A DNA stretch of 64,000 nt, taken from Ostrinia nubilalis (lineage: Eukaryota > Arthropoda > Insecta > Lepidoptera > Crambidae). Below, piece after piece: positions 31,905-49,500 of the stretch. The position numbers and the translations under genes were made by a program. The notes below the pieces were generated by a model. The model was not told the DNA's origin, made no database searches, and saw nothing but the letters and a program-made list of their open reading frames with translations. The stretch spans positions 16,068,001 to 16,132,000 of the forward strand of contig NC_087095.1 in assembly GCF_963855985.1 (NCBI RefSeq). Direction: 5' to 3'. Numbering within the stretch: the stretch's first letter is position 1; each line of letters starts with the position of its first letter.

Positions 31905-34302
31905 CAGTGTGTCTGGTCACCAGTGTCCGACCCCTTAGGGCGCAGTAATATGATCAATTTTATCGACAAATCCACCGATAAAACATTTTATCCCTACTAT
32001 TAAAAAATTACAGCTTACATATTTTAATTTTTTAAGTTTCTGAGTCTGGATGGATTCATTTATTTAGCAAAATCTACCGATGTACAGGCCCTATAAGTAT
32101 AAAAGTGAATTCGTTCGACAGCTGAAAAAGTAAACAATACGTTGTCATCAAAAAGTTTACCAAAAGCTACCATTTTTTCTTAGGAACACTTGAACGTAAA
32201 AAAATGATGCTTCTTTTTAGATTTTTCAATGTTACAAAAAACTAGTAAATGAACTTACCTTTTTTCCATTTTTAGATGTACTAAGTTATTACCTAAAAAC
32301 TGATATAATACCTTAACTTTAAATCAACTAATCTAGGTGCTAGCTACACAGGAGATGCAGCGGTGGAAAGGAGAAGAGGGAGGTGGGAATAGTCCCGTAA
32401 CTTCTACCTCACTTTGTATAGAATTGAGGTACAGCTATTATACGAGTAGGTACTCAACCGTTAAGATGGTTTCTGTTCAATAGTGACAATAAAATAACTG
32501 AAAGTCAGAAAGGTTCTGGAGTGGAGGCGTGCGTCATCCCTAGCTTTGTCCCTACCTTGACGAGTGGGAATTTTTCTAAAATCTCAAGATGGACTGACTA
32601 AAGATAGCAGGAAGACGCTGGGTGCAGGCCACTATCAACTGGGCCATGTGGAAATCATTGGAGGAGGCCTTTGTTCAGCAGTGGACGTCCAGTAGCTAAA
32701 ATCTTCGATGACGATGTTTCCTTACAGTATCCAATTCAATAGGCAGAATCTAAACGTATACGAAGTGTCGCCTCTGTAATGGTATCATTATCTATAACTC
32801 ATAATATTTCGTGCGCTGTTGGATGACAGTTTTAAACTAGAGATGGGTCATTTTTTTATCGAATTAGAAAATACCAGTTAACGATTCTCAAGGCGATTAT
32901 CGATTACATTAGATTTTAATCGGGAAGAAAAATAAATTAAAGGCTTAAGCATCAGTATGAAGCCCATACGCACTTGTAGCACAAGTAACACGATTAGCCA
33001 CAGTCCCCTCAGTTGTGAATTCGGAATCGCCAGTTGTAATTTTAAAATCGCATCACAGAGTGAAGTAACTAATACCTACCAAAAAACGGCAGAGCGAAGT
33101 AATTTCGAATGTTTTAACTGCCACGTTTTGTCAATTGTCTAGGAGGGCTAATTATTACCTAGTCTAAGGGAGGGGCGCTTAGATTACATTACAGGAAACG
33201 CACAATATAATAAAAGAAAATAATGTAAGTAGCTGAATATTTTTGCTATTGAGCACCATGAAAATTATAAATAACACAATTTAGTCGATTTGTTTATTGT
33301 CACAATCGATTCAAAATGTCTATGTTGAGGCGACCGCAGGAACGTCACTATTCGCGCAATCCTAGCAATGAAGTACGACATTTTCTGGTGCAGATTTTAT
33401 CGCCATAAATTATGAAACTTGATAGTCATGGATTTGACTGACAGCTGTCCGTCAAATTCCCGCCCCGCACCCCGCACTGCACATATTTTGTTCGCGATGT
33501 CTGTTCTATACGTAGTAATATTACTTCAATGGACATAAATGGTTAAGAGATTTCTTTTTTTTTTTTTCAGATTTTAGTTGAACTCTAAACAGCTTTCATT
33601 TATACCTTATACTGTCATCAACATTAATAAAGCCTTTAAGTAGTTACTGTGATTAATATAGAGACGAAATCGTTTTCCCTATTCATCAATTATTTGTTTC
33701 ACAGGAGTTTTACTTAACTATTCTGAAAATTCTTGATGTCAATTGTTTATTTATTACAGTCCTACAGCTTTTCCGTTTTTGTTGGTAATTAAGAAATAAA
33801 ATAAAACACAGACGGATTTTGAAGTATTTTCTTTAAAACATATTTCTTTCACGGCCTTAATTGCCTCACGCGCGTGCCCAGAAATTGCTTTAAAAATTAA
33901 AAACCCATTTTGTATTCTTTACGTTTAAAACAAATATTTCACAAATGTATGCGTGTCACGCCCGGAACTCGAATCCAATTAATATTTACTGTATCAACTC
34001 TTCGCTGAAAATTACCCAATTTGTCACGAGCGACCCCTGCGCAAAAGGGCGCAACTAAGGTTTTCTCATTTTCAACTGTTTCTTAATATTATTTATTTCT
34101 TGGAACTGTGCAAAATTATTACCATATTAATTTGTACCTTTTCTTCATTGTTTTAACAAGGTTTGTATTTAACATAGAGTCATATACTTCAATCCAATAT
34201 AGGTAACGCCATCTGTTGACGAAGCAGAGAACTGCTCGCACATTCTCAATGGAGCTGTGGTAACTTGACATTTACTAAATTCTAGTGTTTCAATACTTGT
34301 AC
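31905..34302. other. Non-coding stretch with one LINE tail
   Basis: Immediately right of the DIRS end is CAGTGTGTCTGGTCACCAGTG, which looks like a mariner-type terminus, but no partner end was found. Apart from the LINE piece at 32590-32700 nothing is recognised. Confidence 0.35.
32590..32710 (+). repeat. RTE-type LINE 3' end fragment
   Basis: GATGGACTGACTAAAGATAGC, GACGCTGGGTGCAGGCCACT, GTGGAAATCATTGGAGGAGG and CAGCAGTGGACGTCCAG give the LINE C-terminus (WVQATINWAMWKSLEEAFVQQWTS pattern, in pieces) followed by a GATGACGATG tail. Confidence 0.7.
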
Positions 34303-34825
34303 CAGGCCTGTTCATCTCCGCGAGTTTACATCGAAAACAAAACACGCACGATTGCAACAAGAGTACTATTCGACAAGGCCTCACATACGAGCGAACATTG
34401 ACTCACGCACGCGTATTCTTGTGTATGATGGAAAAAAATAAAGAAAATGGTGTACTAAATACTGTGCAGTATTTAACTGCCTAAATAATAATAAAAACAC
34501 AGAATGTACTTTTTTAAGTTGCCTCAAGACACTGAGAGGTAAATAAGTAGTTAATAATTATTCATGATAATTCATGCTAAATCATGTATTTCCTCCGCCA
34601 TTTTCTGCAGATTGGCACCTCACGTCACATCATTTTACCGAAGTCAGCCCTATAGCTTCGGCGCAGTACCGATCACTGACGTTTGTCAACAAAACTTCTG
34701 ACAAACTTGCTTGACTCTTGAGACAAGCTAAATTACACCATATTGTTAATGACATTGAGCATAATTTTTTTTAAATACCTTCGCGAAGTAAAACTTCTGT
34801 ACGTAGTACTTATTATTATTCTGTG
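34303..34825 (+). mobile_element. CAGGCCTGTTC family element, copy 2 (7-bp TSD)
   Basis: 523 bp, same ends as the copies at 7791 and 60584, flanked by CTTGTAC at 34296-34302 and 34826-34832. The 45-codon ORF seen in the other copies is disrupted here: the ATGGCCCACCTACAGG start region is altered. Confidence 0.9.
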
Positions 34826-35504
34826 CTTGTACGTGATCAAGATTTTTTTAATGTACTAAAAGTTTATCAATTTGTCATTCGATCCTTTTGATGTCACATA
34901 AATATAAAGAATTCAATCTTGTCAGTACTTTAATTAAAATACTTCTGTTAAAAACAAACTCGTTATTCTTAAAAACGTGCAAAAAGTCCCACAATGAAAC
35001 AATACAAATAGCTTCAAATATTAAACCTCAAGTAATGTTGAACCACGCATAGTTGACATTTCAAATTTAATTACGCATCGTAACATAAAACAGTTCGTGA
35101 TATAGTTATTTAGATTGTTAATTGCATACTATGATATCATTGTAGAATTCCGTCCAACTATGTTTTCAATGCTGAGCGTTTTCAATTGTTTAATGAAGTA
35201 TAATATGCCTTATCACTAGCTTCGCTATGTTAATGATTTATTTCTAGTTTTTCTGATACGCTCTGGGAGAAAAATACAATTGCGTCGAAGTACGCAGTGG
35301 TATGTACGATGTACTATGGTTGCGTAGATTGTTTTTACTGATTTCCTGAGTTAGCGATACTACGCATTCAACATTACATTAGTAGCAGTACTTAACAAAA
35401 AATACTAAAAGGCGCCTAGTGGTACATGATTGTTAAAAAAAATCTAAACAAAAAATACAATACATTATTTATACCTAGGCGAGCGGAGGATCAATTATAT
35501 TTTT
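34826..35504. other. Non-coding stretch
   Basis: AT-rich, nothing recognised. Confidence 0.45.
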
Positions 35505-35690
35505 AAACCGGCAGACAGTGGTGACTGAGTTTGTTGCGGCGCTTCTTCTCAGCACTTGCCAAATGTTTATCTCGAAGCGCTGGTAGGGCAAAAAAAAAGA
35601 GACGTGTATAGGCTCCTTAAGAGCATTTGACTAGTAGCAAGTACTAATTTAATTAGTCTAAACAAATAAAGATAATTTTGATTTTGATCA
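35505..35690 (+). repeat. Retroposon (CGGCAGACAGTGGTGACTGAG), copy 1
   Basis: Shares GACAGTGGTGACTGAGTTTG, GCACTTGCCAAATGTT, GCGCTGGTAGGG and a tail AATAAAGATAATTTTGATTTT with the inverted copy at 55100-55295. Weaker pieces are at 17525 and 59830. Probably a SINE or LINE 3' end. Confidence 0.65.
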
Positions 35691-37811
35691 TTAAAAAATG
35701 GCCATTCATATCAGTACTTAGTGTGATATTTTTTATTCTTGTACTAATTGATAAGCCGAGGATACTGTCAGTGAAGATGCACAGTATAAATAAAATAAAA
35801 GTGTTATGACTTAGCTATGGACGTTTACAGGATAATGTTTCATATGTTTTATGATTTTAAGAGCTGATTTTTCAATCGTCAGATTTCTTTTAACTGAAGA
35901 ATAAACTTGCCATTTTGACACATTTTCTATATTAATCCTTCAAGGCCCGCGAATCTAGACACAATAGATAATAATCAATTGTTATGACATTAATTAATGC
36001 CGTCTGGGACTCAAGCGGTTAAAACTGTCAATATGCTAAACTTTATTCTTCAGTTAATAGTTTAACCGACGATTGAAAAATCAGCCCTAAGTATGATTAT
36101 CCGACATCTAATCGCCAATGGCATGACTATAACTGCATTAACAGAGTTAATACTCAGCTTCGCTTAAAGGTCACATAAAAATGACAAGAACTAAAAAAAC
36201 AGTTTTTCAGTGAAGAAATATTTTTAAAGATAATTTTATTTTCTACTGAATCACGTTTTTGACCGCCACGTGCGACAACTAACCGAATCGTGCGCCTTGT
36301 TGACACCACGCAAATATGCCTACAGTAGAATATAGTTTAAAAAGGAAAATGTGGTTAACGTGGTTTCATTGTATCCATTCAGATTATTATTCCCTGTAAT
36401 AATCATAAATAAAAAACAAACAACGTTATTCGCGAGTCCATCATCATTTATTGGTGTTTGCTGAATCAACATCGGACAGGTAGGGGCGATCGATTGTGCA
36501 GATTTTTATCGATATTATGAATATCGATCAATCACTTTTCAGTTAATGCGGCATTCGTTCAACCCTGTCAAATTTGAGGTGTATTTGCGTGTAGACTCCA
36601 TACTTTTTTATCGTGCTTTTCTGTTACTCGTACTGTATAGAAGACTATGTGTCTTATGTTATGTGTATTTTTGTTGAAAACATAGCAACTACATAGAATA
36701 CTAGTACACAGCTTGATGAGCACTGGTCCGTACGAAAATAATGGAAAAGTTCTATTATCTGTGTTGACGGTCAGTGAATGAGTCACGATTCAAGGTTACC
36801 TAAATAAATCAAATAATAAAATAAAGCAAATAGCGAAATGATTATTTTCAGTTGATTCCTAATGCCCTTCTTCCATATTCTGTGTCAGACAGCAGACCTA
36901 ATAAGTGTGATATGGTAATATATGTGTACATTCATACTCATACCACCGATATCTTAACGTGCTCTCCGAAGCCGGGATCATATTATTTCTTTTACAGAAA
37001 ATGGGATGACGCTGTTGATCTAATTTAGAACCTCCGAATTGAGAGTGTCACTCTATTTTCTCCCATCGTTTCCCTAGCGTTTCTACTAACCTAAAAATGA
37101 TTGTTTTTTTATTTTATTTTATCGTAACTAAATCGATATCGACTTTTAGTCATGCCCCTTACTGATCAAAGGTCCAATTACGTAGCTAGTCGCAAACAGA
37201 GCATTTAGCGCGTCACGATTATGCTATTTGAACAAATCATACCGCTCGAAATATAGCGAAATTGTGTTGCGCACAGAATAAAAATTGGTGTGATCACATA
37301 CCTACTTATTTGCAAGTGTTTTTTATACGCAAGTTGTTACAATAATATTAGTTTTATGCATATTTATTTACCTCTTTCAATGACGGTCAGTTTTCGTTGG
37401 AAAATCCTTGAAATCATTTTTATTGCTTTTTTACAGTGACCTCTTTAGTGGAGTATAATATAGTTATGAATCTTTTTGTTTTCGTTTCACTAATTTAAAT
37501 TTTTGTAAAGGTCATCTTAATGATAGATCGGGTCTCAATTCAATACCATTTCTTAAGTAGAAAAAGTTATGTAGGCGTAGTAACAAGATAGATGGCATCA
37601 GGTGTGACGGTATTAGTAAAGAGCATTATATTGTCCGTTACGTATTTAGAATAGTAAAGTGTATTAGACATAAACTTTCGACGCATGATGACACATCAAG
37701 CTAACCACTGTGGCATCTTATGTGATTATAATAGGTTCAATTTTGCAGCAAAAATGTATAGCCTAATGTGACTTTCAATCGAGAGCACAGCAGACTATTT
37801 ATTTATACATC
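35691..37811. other. Non-coding stretch
   Basis: AT-rich. Scattered direct and inverted words only, no gene or bounded element. Confidence 0.4.
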
Positions 37812-37920
37812 ATCATTTCAGCTTCAGGACGTCCACTGCTGAACATAGGCCTCCCCCAATGATTTCTACCTATCCAGCGCCTTCCTGTTACCTTTATGAG
37901 GTCGTCGGTCCACCTTGCTG
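37812..37920 (-). repeat. RTE-type LINE 3' end fragment, reverse
   Basis: CATCATTTCAGCTTCAGGACG, GTCCACTGCTGAACATAGGC, CTCCCCCAATG and AGCGCCTTCCTGTTACC are the complement of the LINE C-terminus and tail. Confidence 0.7.
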
Positions 37921-38142
37921 CCCTATCGAATCAGAAATTAGGAGACCCGTACCTAAACGAACTAAATTCGCTGACATAGCCCGACGGATTAGCAAGATAA
38001 ACTGTCAATGGGCAAGGCACATTGTACGCAGATTATACATTTTCATTGCAAAATAGCTTGTATTACACCGAGATAAGAGCCACTGTATTTAGCTTGATAT
38101 GCTGGCGACTATACAATACAACCACTTTTAATCCTTAACCAG

Positions 38143-38190
38143 GCTCTGGTAGCCATAGAGCCCATTTGAACTTTATGCTGTGAAGATACG
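38143..38190 (+). repeat. Short dispersed repeat, copy 2
   Basis: GGTAGCCATAGAGCCCATTTG and AACTTTATGCTGTGAAGATA match 14345-14402. Confidence 0.5.
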
Positions 38191-39117
38191 ATACTACTGC
38201 GATACCATACGATACGATAAGATACAATAACTTTTTTTAAGCTTGATTAGGGTGTTAACGAGTCACCAACAACTAACCTCAATGTGTGGTTAGAAACAAA
38301 ACCGAAAGTTAAAATTGAACAAAACAAACAGATGACAAAACAATCGGATCGTGTCTCATCGCGACCTTGGCATTGTAACGCTAGCGAACACACTAATAGC
38401 GCCGACACAGCGCAGATTGGTTAACAGTAAGACAACTACTAAAAATAACACGAGTGAATGAATTAGTGACATTAGTGTTATGTGCAAAAAATTAATTGTC
38501 CAATTTTATACTCTATTTTCACTTTTTAACTGCCCTGAAATATTAACAGTTGAAAATAATTTTGAAGCGTCATCATTCGTTTGTAGGACAGTGAACTTAC
38601 AGCAAGAGCTCGGAAGGAGACAGAACAAAATACTAGGTATTTCACGTTGGCTCCAGTAATCTTACAACAGGGCATCTTCATAAGCTAAACAAAGGCAAAA
38701 TGATTGAATACATGTGGTATTCATCTACTTAATTAATCTGGTAACAACTTACAAGTTAAATCCATTTAAGAACAATCCCACAAAAGTGCAATGTTTTTGT
38801 ACTGGACATGACGTGCTACAAATTAGGATCACTATCATCAGATCATTGTCTCTATTACAGGAGCACGAGCCATTTCTGATTTACCAGTGGCTAAAGTCTT
38901 CTTGGCTGAATTCTGGCACAATTTACTGTTTTAGTTCAGTGTACTGTGCCAATAGTACGTTCAACGCCTGCGCATCGCGCTTCGTTGATAAACAGGTTCA
39001 TCGAAATAAGGTCTTAGTTTATTTTTCAAGCTCTGCCCTTTAGCTTAGAGTAGTATAAAAAGTTCTAAGAAGTTTGTGGCATTTAAAAAATTACATAGTG
39101 CAGAGATTATTTTATAC
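38191..39117. other. Non-coding stretch
   Basis: A 109-codon frame at 38714-39043 has no family signature and low-complexity Ser/Cys composition; probably chance. Confidence 0.35.
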
Positions 39118-39225
39118 TGCTGAACATAGTCCTCCATCAATGATTTCCACAATGGCCGGTTGGTAGCGGCCTGCATCCAGCGCCTTCCTGCTACCTTTGT
39201 GAGGTCGTCGGTTCACCTTGTATTT
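39118..39225 (-). repeat. RTE-type LINE 3' end fragment, reverse
   Basis: GCTGAACATAGTCCTCC, GTAGCGGCCTGCATCCAGCG and GAGGTCGTCGGTTCACC correspond to the LINE C-terminus. Confidence 0.65.
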
Positions 39226-44334
<5,109 letters not shown>

Positions 44335-44490
44335 ACCAATTACAACATGCCCTTACGAGCATGTCAGGATAAATGCTGAGCGGCTATTGACACAGTGGCC
44401 CACTATTTTCTTTATTCGTTTTGTGTTGTTATTGTTTTATAATTTGTGATTCTGTGTTCAATAAAGTCTATTTCTTTCTTTCTTTCTTAC
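44335..44490 (+). repeat. Retroposon 3' end with (TTTC)n tail
   Basis: AATGCTGAGCGGCTATTGAC, CAGTGGCCCAC, then TGTTCAATAAAG and a TTTC repeat. It shares AATGCTGAGCGG and the ending style with 12255-12565. Confidence 0.55.
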
Positions 44491-44570
44491 ATGATCTTTG
44501 TCAAAAATACCACCTTCCCAACTATTGGACGTATTTAGATTACAAATACCTCAGTCATAATAACACTATA

Positions 44571-45674
44571 CAGTGTGAGTCACGTTAAAGTGTACATATG
44601 AAAATAGATGAAACTAGACCTATTTTTATCGACAAAAAAGAGGTCAAAAATTTTTTGAGATTTTTTTTTAATTTTTTAAAGAATTTTTTTTCTTCCAATT
44701 ACTTATTGTAAAGAAAACGTAATAACTTTTAAACTAAGCGGTATATCCTGATAAAATAAAAACAGTAATAATGCTAAATAACAGGCGATACTAAAAAAAT
44801 ACATAAAATACACAAAAAAGGCCAACAAATAATAAAAAATGATACTTTTTGAAAAAAATCTGCTTTTAAATTCGTGTTTTTTTGGTTATTTGATAAATTT
44901 CTCCAAAAAACGCCCCTATAACCGATGATTTTTACTACTTTGTATTATTCTCTATCGTATTACCTTCGTAAAACCAAAAATTGCATGTCTCTATCCCTAT
45001 CACAACATTTGCAATGATCGTTTGAACTAAGCCTCTCCGGGCGCGCTATTCAACGCTTCGTTAACAACGAAACTGAAAATGGCTCTAGATTTGTAATTTA
45101 GATAAAGACAAGTTAAATTTCAAATAAAAACAAAAGATTTCGAAGTAAAATAAGCATTTTAGTTAAAATTAAAATTTTCTCTACCTGCAGCGGAGAATAA
45201 TGTTGTGGCAGGCCTTTGTTCAAACGCTCATAGCAAATGTTGTGATAGGGATAGAGACAAACGATTTTTGGTTTTACAAAGATAATACGATAGAGAATAA
45301 TACAAAGTAATAAAAACCACCTGTTATAGGGGCATTTTTTGGAGAAATTTATCAAATAACCAAAAAAACACGAATTTAAAAGCAGATTTTTTTCAAAAAG
45401 TATCATTTTTTATTATTTGGTGGCCTTTTTTGTGTATTTTATGTATTTTTTTAGTATCGCCTGTTATTTAGCATTATTACTGTTTTTATTTTATCAGGAT
45501 ATACCGCTTAGTTTAAAAGTTATTACGTTTTCTTTACAATAAGTAACTGGAAGAAAAAAAATTCTATAAAAAATTAAAAAAAAATATTAAAATTTTTTTG
45601 ACCTCTTTTTTGTCGATAAAAATAGGTCTAGTTTCATCTATTTTCATATGTACACTTTAACGTGACTCACACTG
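44571..45674. mobile_element. Large mariner-type foldback element, 465-bp arms
   Basis: Starts CAGTGTGAGTCACGTTAAAG and ends with its complement, flanked by TA on both sides (44569-44570, 45675-45676). Left arm 44571-45035 and right arm 45210-45674 stay paired almost throughout, around a 174-base spacer. The frame at 45113-45406 on the minus strand is only arm sequence. The start with CAGT and the TA duplication fit Tc1/mariner. No transposase is present. Confidence 0.9.
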
Positions 45675-47170
45675 TATTATGGTGATTGAAAAGTCGAAAG
45701 TCACAGAAGTTTTTTACCTTGATATAATACGAAGACTCTACGCTGCACTATAACATCTATAAATACCATATTTCAACAAGTAAATTAATATATTTCTATT
45801 TTAACGAAGATTTCGAGGTTCAACGGTCTCACGTGTCTTCCATTTACCTACTACGTCATAGCAATCGAATCTCGCACAAGGTCGCTATACTAATGCCCAC
45901 ATACTTAATTACTGCCACTCGCCGCTACTTGGCAAAAGCCTACTGACACACCGTCTCAACTACAATTCGTTTCAAGTCATCAACTATCTTTTCACGTAAA
46001 CATAAAGTTTATTTTCCTTTGACAGCGCCATCTGTTATGCCTCACAAAGGTGTTGTGGACGAAGAAGCCCTATTGTAGACGAATCTATGTACAGACAACT
46101 ACAAGCTAAGCATTGTAGAATCTTATGTAGTTCTAATAGGTTCTATTTTGCAGCAAAAATAGCTAGTTTAATGAGCTGACTGTACATGGAAAATCGATAT
46201 TGCGTTAGCGGATGTCTTCCCTCAAGGGCAGCAGTGTTTATGCGAACTCTTATTGGTTGAACTTCAATATTTGCTTTTTGGATCCTTGACAGGTCGTCAA
46301 GAGTGGGAATCCTGTTACAGAAATTCCTAAGAGAGAATTGCTCTTGTATCACCATACAAGGACAAAAGTTGTAAGGTTTTACAAATAAACTTTTTTAGAA
46401 GTTTGAAGTTACATTTATGTCTTTAATTAAAATATTGTGAAACGTCATTTAGGTCATGTTATTATGTAATGACCTAATGAACAATTATTATTTAGCTAGC
46501 GACTATCTGACCCATCAAACGTTGTTTGCACCTAAGGGTATGAAAAATCGTTTACGTCCTATTTTCAGTACTGAATATGCACACAAAATTTCATAAGAAT
46601 CGCTCGATTCGTTTCGGAGTTTTGTAACAAACCCTGTGACAAGAGAATTTTATGTATTAGATGAAAAAGCAGACAAAACGAGGGCTGTTTACTAGCTTTT
46701 AAGACATCTGAAGCAGTTAATTAAATTAACGTGGTACAAAGAAACTACGCACGATGAGGAAATTTATTTCCGGCATGTTTTCAAGTGCTGACTAACCAAT
46801 TGAAATGTAATTCGAAAAGGTGACTAATTGATTGAATAAATTCCTTTTCTTTTGGACAATATACATTCAAATTATGACTCACTGTACTCCAATATTGTAA
46901 AAAAAAAGCAACATAGTAATTGAATTTTAGAATTTGATTGTGACAATTATTGATTAAAACATATTGATAGGTTAGTATTTATCCCACACTTTACACATGT
47001 TAAGTAAATTAAATCATTATTATCTTTAAAACTAACCTCTAAAAGGTGACCAACCCCACAAAGACACAAACTTCTGGAATCAAGGATAGAGGAAAAGCAA
47101 AACAATAAAGTGACAAACACTGACAAAATGACACACATCGTATTCACAAACATTACTATGAGTTCTTATA
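45675..47170. other. Non-coding stretch
   Basis: The segment 46085-46165 resembles 37700-37770 (GCATCTTATGTGATTATAATAGGTTC versus a similar word). A minus-strand frame at 46947-47153 begins with a hydrophobic MFVNTMCVILSVFVTLLFC stretch like a signal peptide but lacks other support. Confidence 0.35.
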
Positions 47171-47264
47171 GTGCGCGTGGACGCACAGGGTGACACACGA
47201 ACCAATGACAGAGCTCTACCTATTCAACGCTGTGCGTTCCTTCCATATTCGTGAGTACGGGCGA
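47171..47264 (-). mobile_element. Partial MITE of the CGCCCGTATTCACA family, reverse
   Basis: GTGCGCGTGGACGCACAGGG, TGACACACGAACCAATGACAG and TTCGTGAGTACGGGCG are the complement of the element at 58845-59010. The end near 47171 is truncated. Confidence 0.6.
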
Positions 47265-48479
47265 CAGACATACTGCAACTAAATAACGTATTATTTAATT
47301 TGTATCACAGTAGTAGGGAATTTAGTGCAAGAACCCCTCCACTTTGGTATAGAAGGCTCATTTTTGCAACAGTGGTTCTTTGGGTGCTCCTGAGTGGATT
47401 TCCGTCGGTAGACATAGGGAGCCCCCCCTGTGGTAGCAGGGGGAGGGGGGGCAAGTTTCCTTCCGCCGCGCTTCACTTTAAGGCCCATATCTTCAAAACT
47501 ATGGGTATTAGGGCAAGTGTGGTATCATTTTCGGATAATTAAAGGATGGCGAATTCATTTCTAGAACAAACTTTTTGCCTTTTCATACAAAAAAATTGAA
47601 ATATTGAGTAAAATTCACAAAAATCAAAAAGTATTTTTTTAAATAAACGTCGTTTACTTTTAAACCACTGGAGATAATCTAATAAAAAAAATATGACCTG
47701 AAAGCTACATTTATCAGGATTATAAAAATATAACATTGTATGGTACTTTTTTCGCAAAAAGTAGGTGAAAAAAATTTTTTCTTCAGGACACAGCGGGCGA
47801 ATTTTATTGCGCATCGGAAAAAATATTTATTTTATCCATGAATTCATACTATTTGGTTCATAAGCAAGCAAGAATTATTATTTTAGAATTTATTTAGAGT
47901 TGCTGGCACATCAATCTACCATGATTTGTATTTTTTCGTCAATTGATTTTGAACTCTATGAGTGAGATATAAGGTTGAAAATAATTTAAATACATTTTAA
48001 TATTGAAAATATCATAAGAAGAAAGCACTAAATAAAGAACTTTAATTTGTCTAATCGTCTTAATGATTATTATTATTTTAATTAACACTTATTTGTACAT
48101 ACTATTGTACCAGTGATTTAACGGAAAGGTAAGTATGAGGAAAATGAGGTTTCACAATCATAGTACGGGAGATATTTTTAGTACAAAGGTTACGGCTGTG
48201 ACCGTTTTAGTTGTTTTTTTCAGACAGCACCAGCTTCTGCACTACTTCTTGCACTTACATCTCACCATTTCCAGGCAAGCCTCGGCAGCTACGGGCAAAC
48301 CGGTCCATGTAGGCTCCATCTTGCTATCGACTCTGGTCCACCCCCAACCAGTCGGGTAAAGGGAAGACTCGAGTCGGTTGCTTGCACCTTGATACAAAGC
48401 TGCTGCTGCTGTCTGGGTTATCTTATGTAGGGCCTAAGCTAAGCTAGGTCTAAGCGTAGTCCACAGCGACCCATTAGGA

Positions 48480-49500
48480 TCTTTATGCTCCATTTTTTAT
48501 TCGCTATCGTCCAAAAAAATCCTATCCATTAGGTGAATTAAGCGTCTGAGTGAAAGCCTTCTAAGTCTTCTGACGCCGGATATGCTGACCCAAGCAGACC
48601 CATCCTTACAGTATTGATTCATGGACCCCACATGTATTCCACATGCTCGAGAGCTGTCTTCTGTTGTTAGGCCCATTTTGTGGGACATGTGGTTCGTTCC
48701 ATAATGCCCAGTTTGCGTACCAGTAATTGCTTGGGCTTAGATACCTTAATGCTTAATGAGTTTTCTCCATGACCCTGTGTTTCCCTTTAGGAATGATTTG
48801 GAGAGGCTTATCTTATATCGTTGGAGCTTTCCCATTCAGCACTGTGCTTCTTGGATATGGCCATGAGGTATGCCGTTAGATAAAGGTAAGTATCAGTTCT
48901 GACCCAATAGGTATCGCCTCTGACCCTAGTTTCGCTAGACTGTCGGCTCTCCCATTGCATTTGATCCGTGTATGTCCAGGTATCCCACATCAGGGACACT
49001 TTCATGCCTTCCGAGTTTGTTCATCTTTAAGATTGCACCTAGAATAATTCTAGACTCAACCTTCACTGAGGCGATGGCTTTTTGTTTGAGTGCTGCCTGG
49101 CTGTGGATCAGGATGTAAATATTGCGTTTTTTACACCCCTGTTCTTTAGTGCACACATATTATAGCGTAGAATTCAGCTTGAAACATTGTAGCAAACTTC
49201 CTTAAGCGTTCACTATGTTCGAAGTGTTTACAGTAGACGCCCGTTCCCGTTCCCAAGGCCATCTTTACAGTGGCGGCGTAAGTCCTAAGGCACCCCCTGG
49301 TAACCCCCACGATTTTGGGGTTACCTACCGATTCCAAGATTGAAAGACAATGACATAGACCGCAGACTTGCTATGCAGATGCGCCTGTGAGTACTTATCT
49401 GTGCGACATGTGTCACCCTCTGATGCTTGGCACCCCCCCCCCCCCCCCTACGCCGCTACTGCATCTTTGAGCTATCAGTAAACCAGATTAGGCTGTTCTG
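48480..49500 (-). pseudogene. LINE RNase H and C-terminal region (I/R1/jockey-like), broken
   Basis: Read on the minus strand from 49500 downwards: LIWFTDSSK (first catalytic D), a MITE insertion, then GTGTGVYC, KFATMFQAEFYAI (catalytic E block), NIYILIHSQAALK (the D of ..SDSQAAL is replaced by H), SRIILGAILKMNKLGRH. After a frame change come IPGHTRIKCNGRADSLAKLG (last catalytic D) and MSHKMGLTTEDSSRACG, the cysteine-containing tail typical of LINEs with RNase H. Frameshifts and a lost aspartate make it non-functional. It fills the spacer of the large inverted repeat. Confidence 0.8.
49268..49461. mobile_element. hAT-type MITE inside the LINE RNase H relic
   Basis: Ends CAGTGGCGGCGTA and TACGCCGCTACTG, flanked by CATCTTTA (49260-49267) and CATCTTTG (49462-49469), an 8-bp duplication with one mismatch as for hAT elements. 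It splits the RNase H block between ..TDSSK and GTGTGVYC. It contains an 18-base C-run. Confidence 0.8.

Noticed and set aside
31905..32300. Mariner-like start CAGTGTGTCTGG next to the DIRS right end
   Set aside because: No inverted partner end was found on either side of the DIRS insertion.
45113..45406. 97-codon minus-strand frame
   Set aside because: It falls in the right arm of the mariner-type foldback and is not conserved as a protein in the left arm.
46947..47153. Possible secreted protein with signal-peptide-like start
   Set aside because: Only the hydrophobic N-terminus supports it. There is no family signature or clear splice structure.
47539..47814. Short frames mirrored at 47539-47814 and 50144-50425
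   Set aside because: They are the two arms of the same inverted repeat and have low-complexity Phe/Lys-rich composition from A/T runs.
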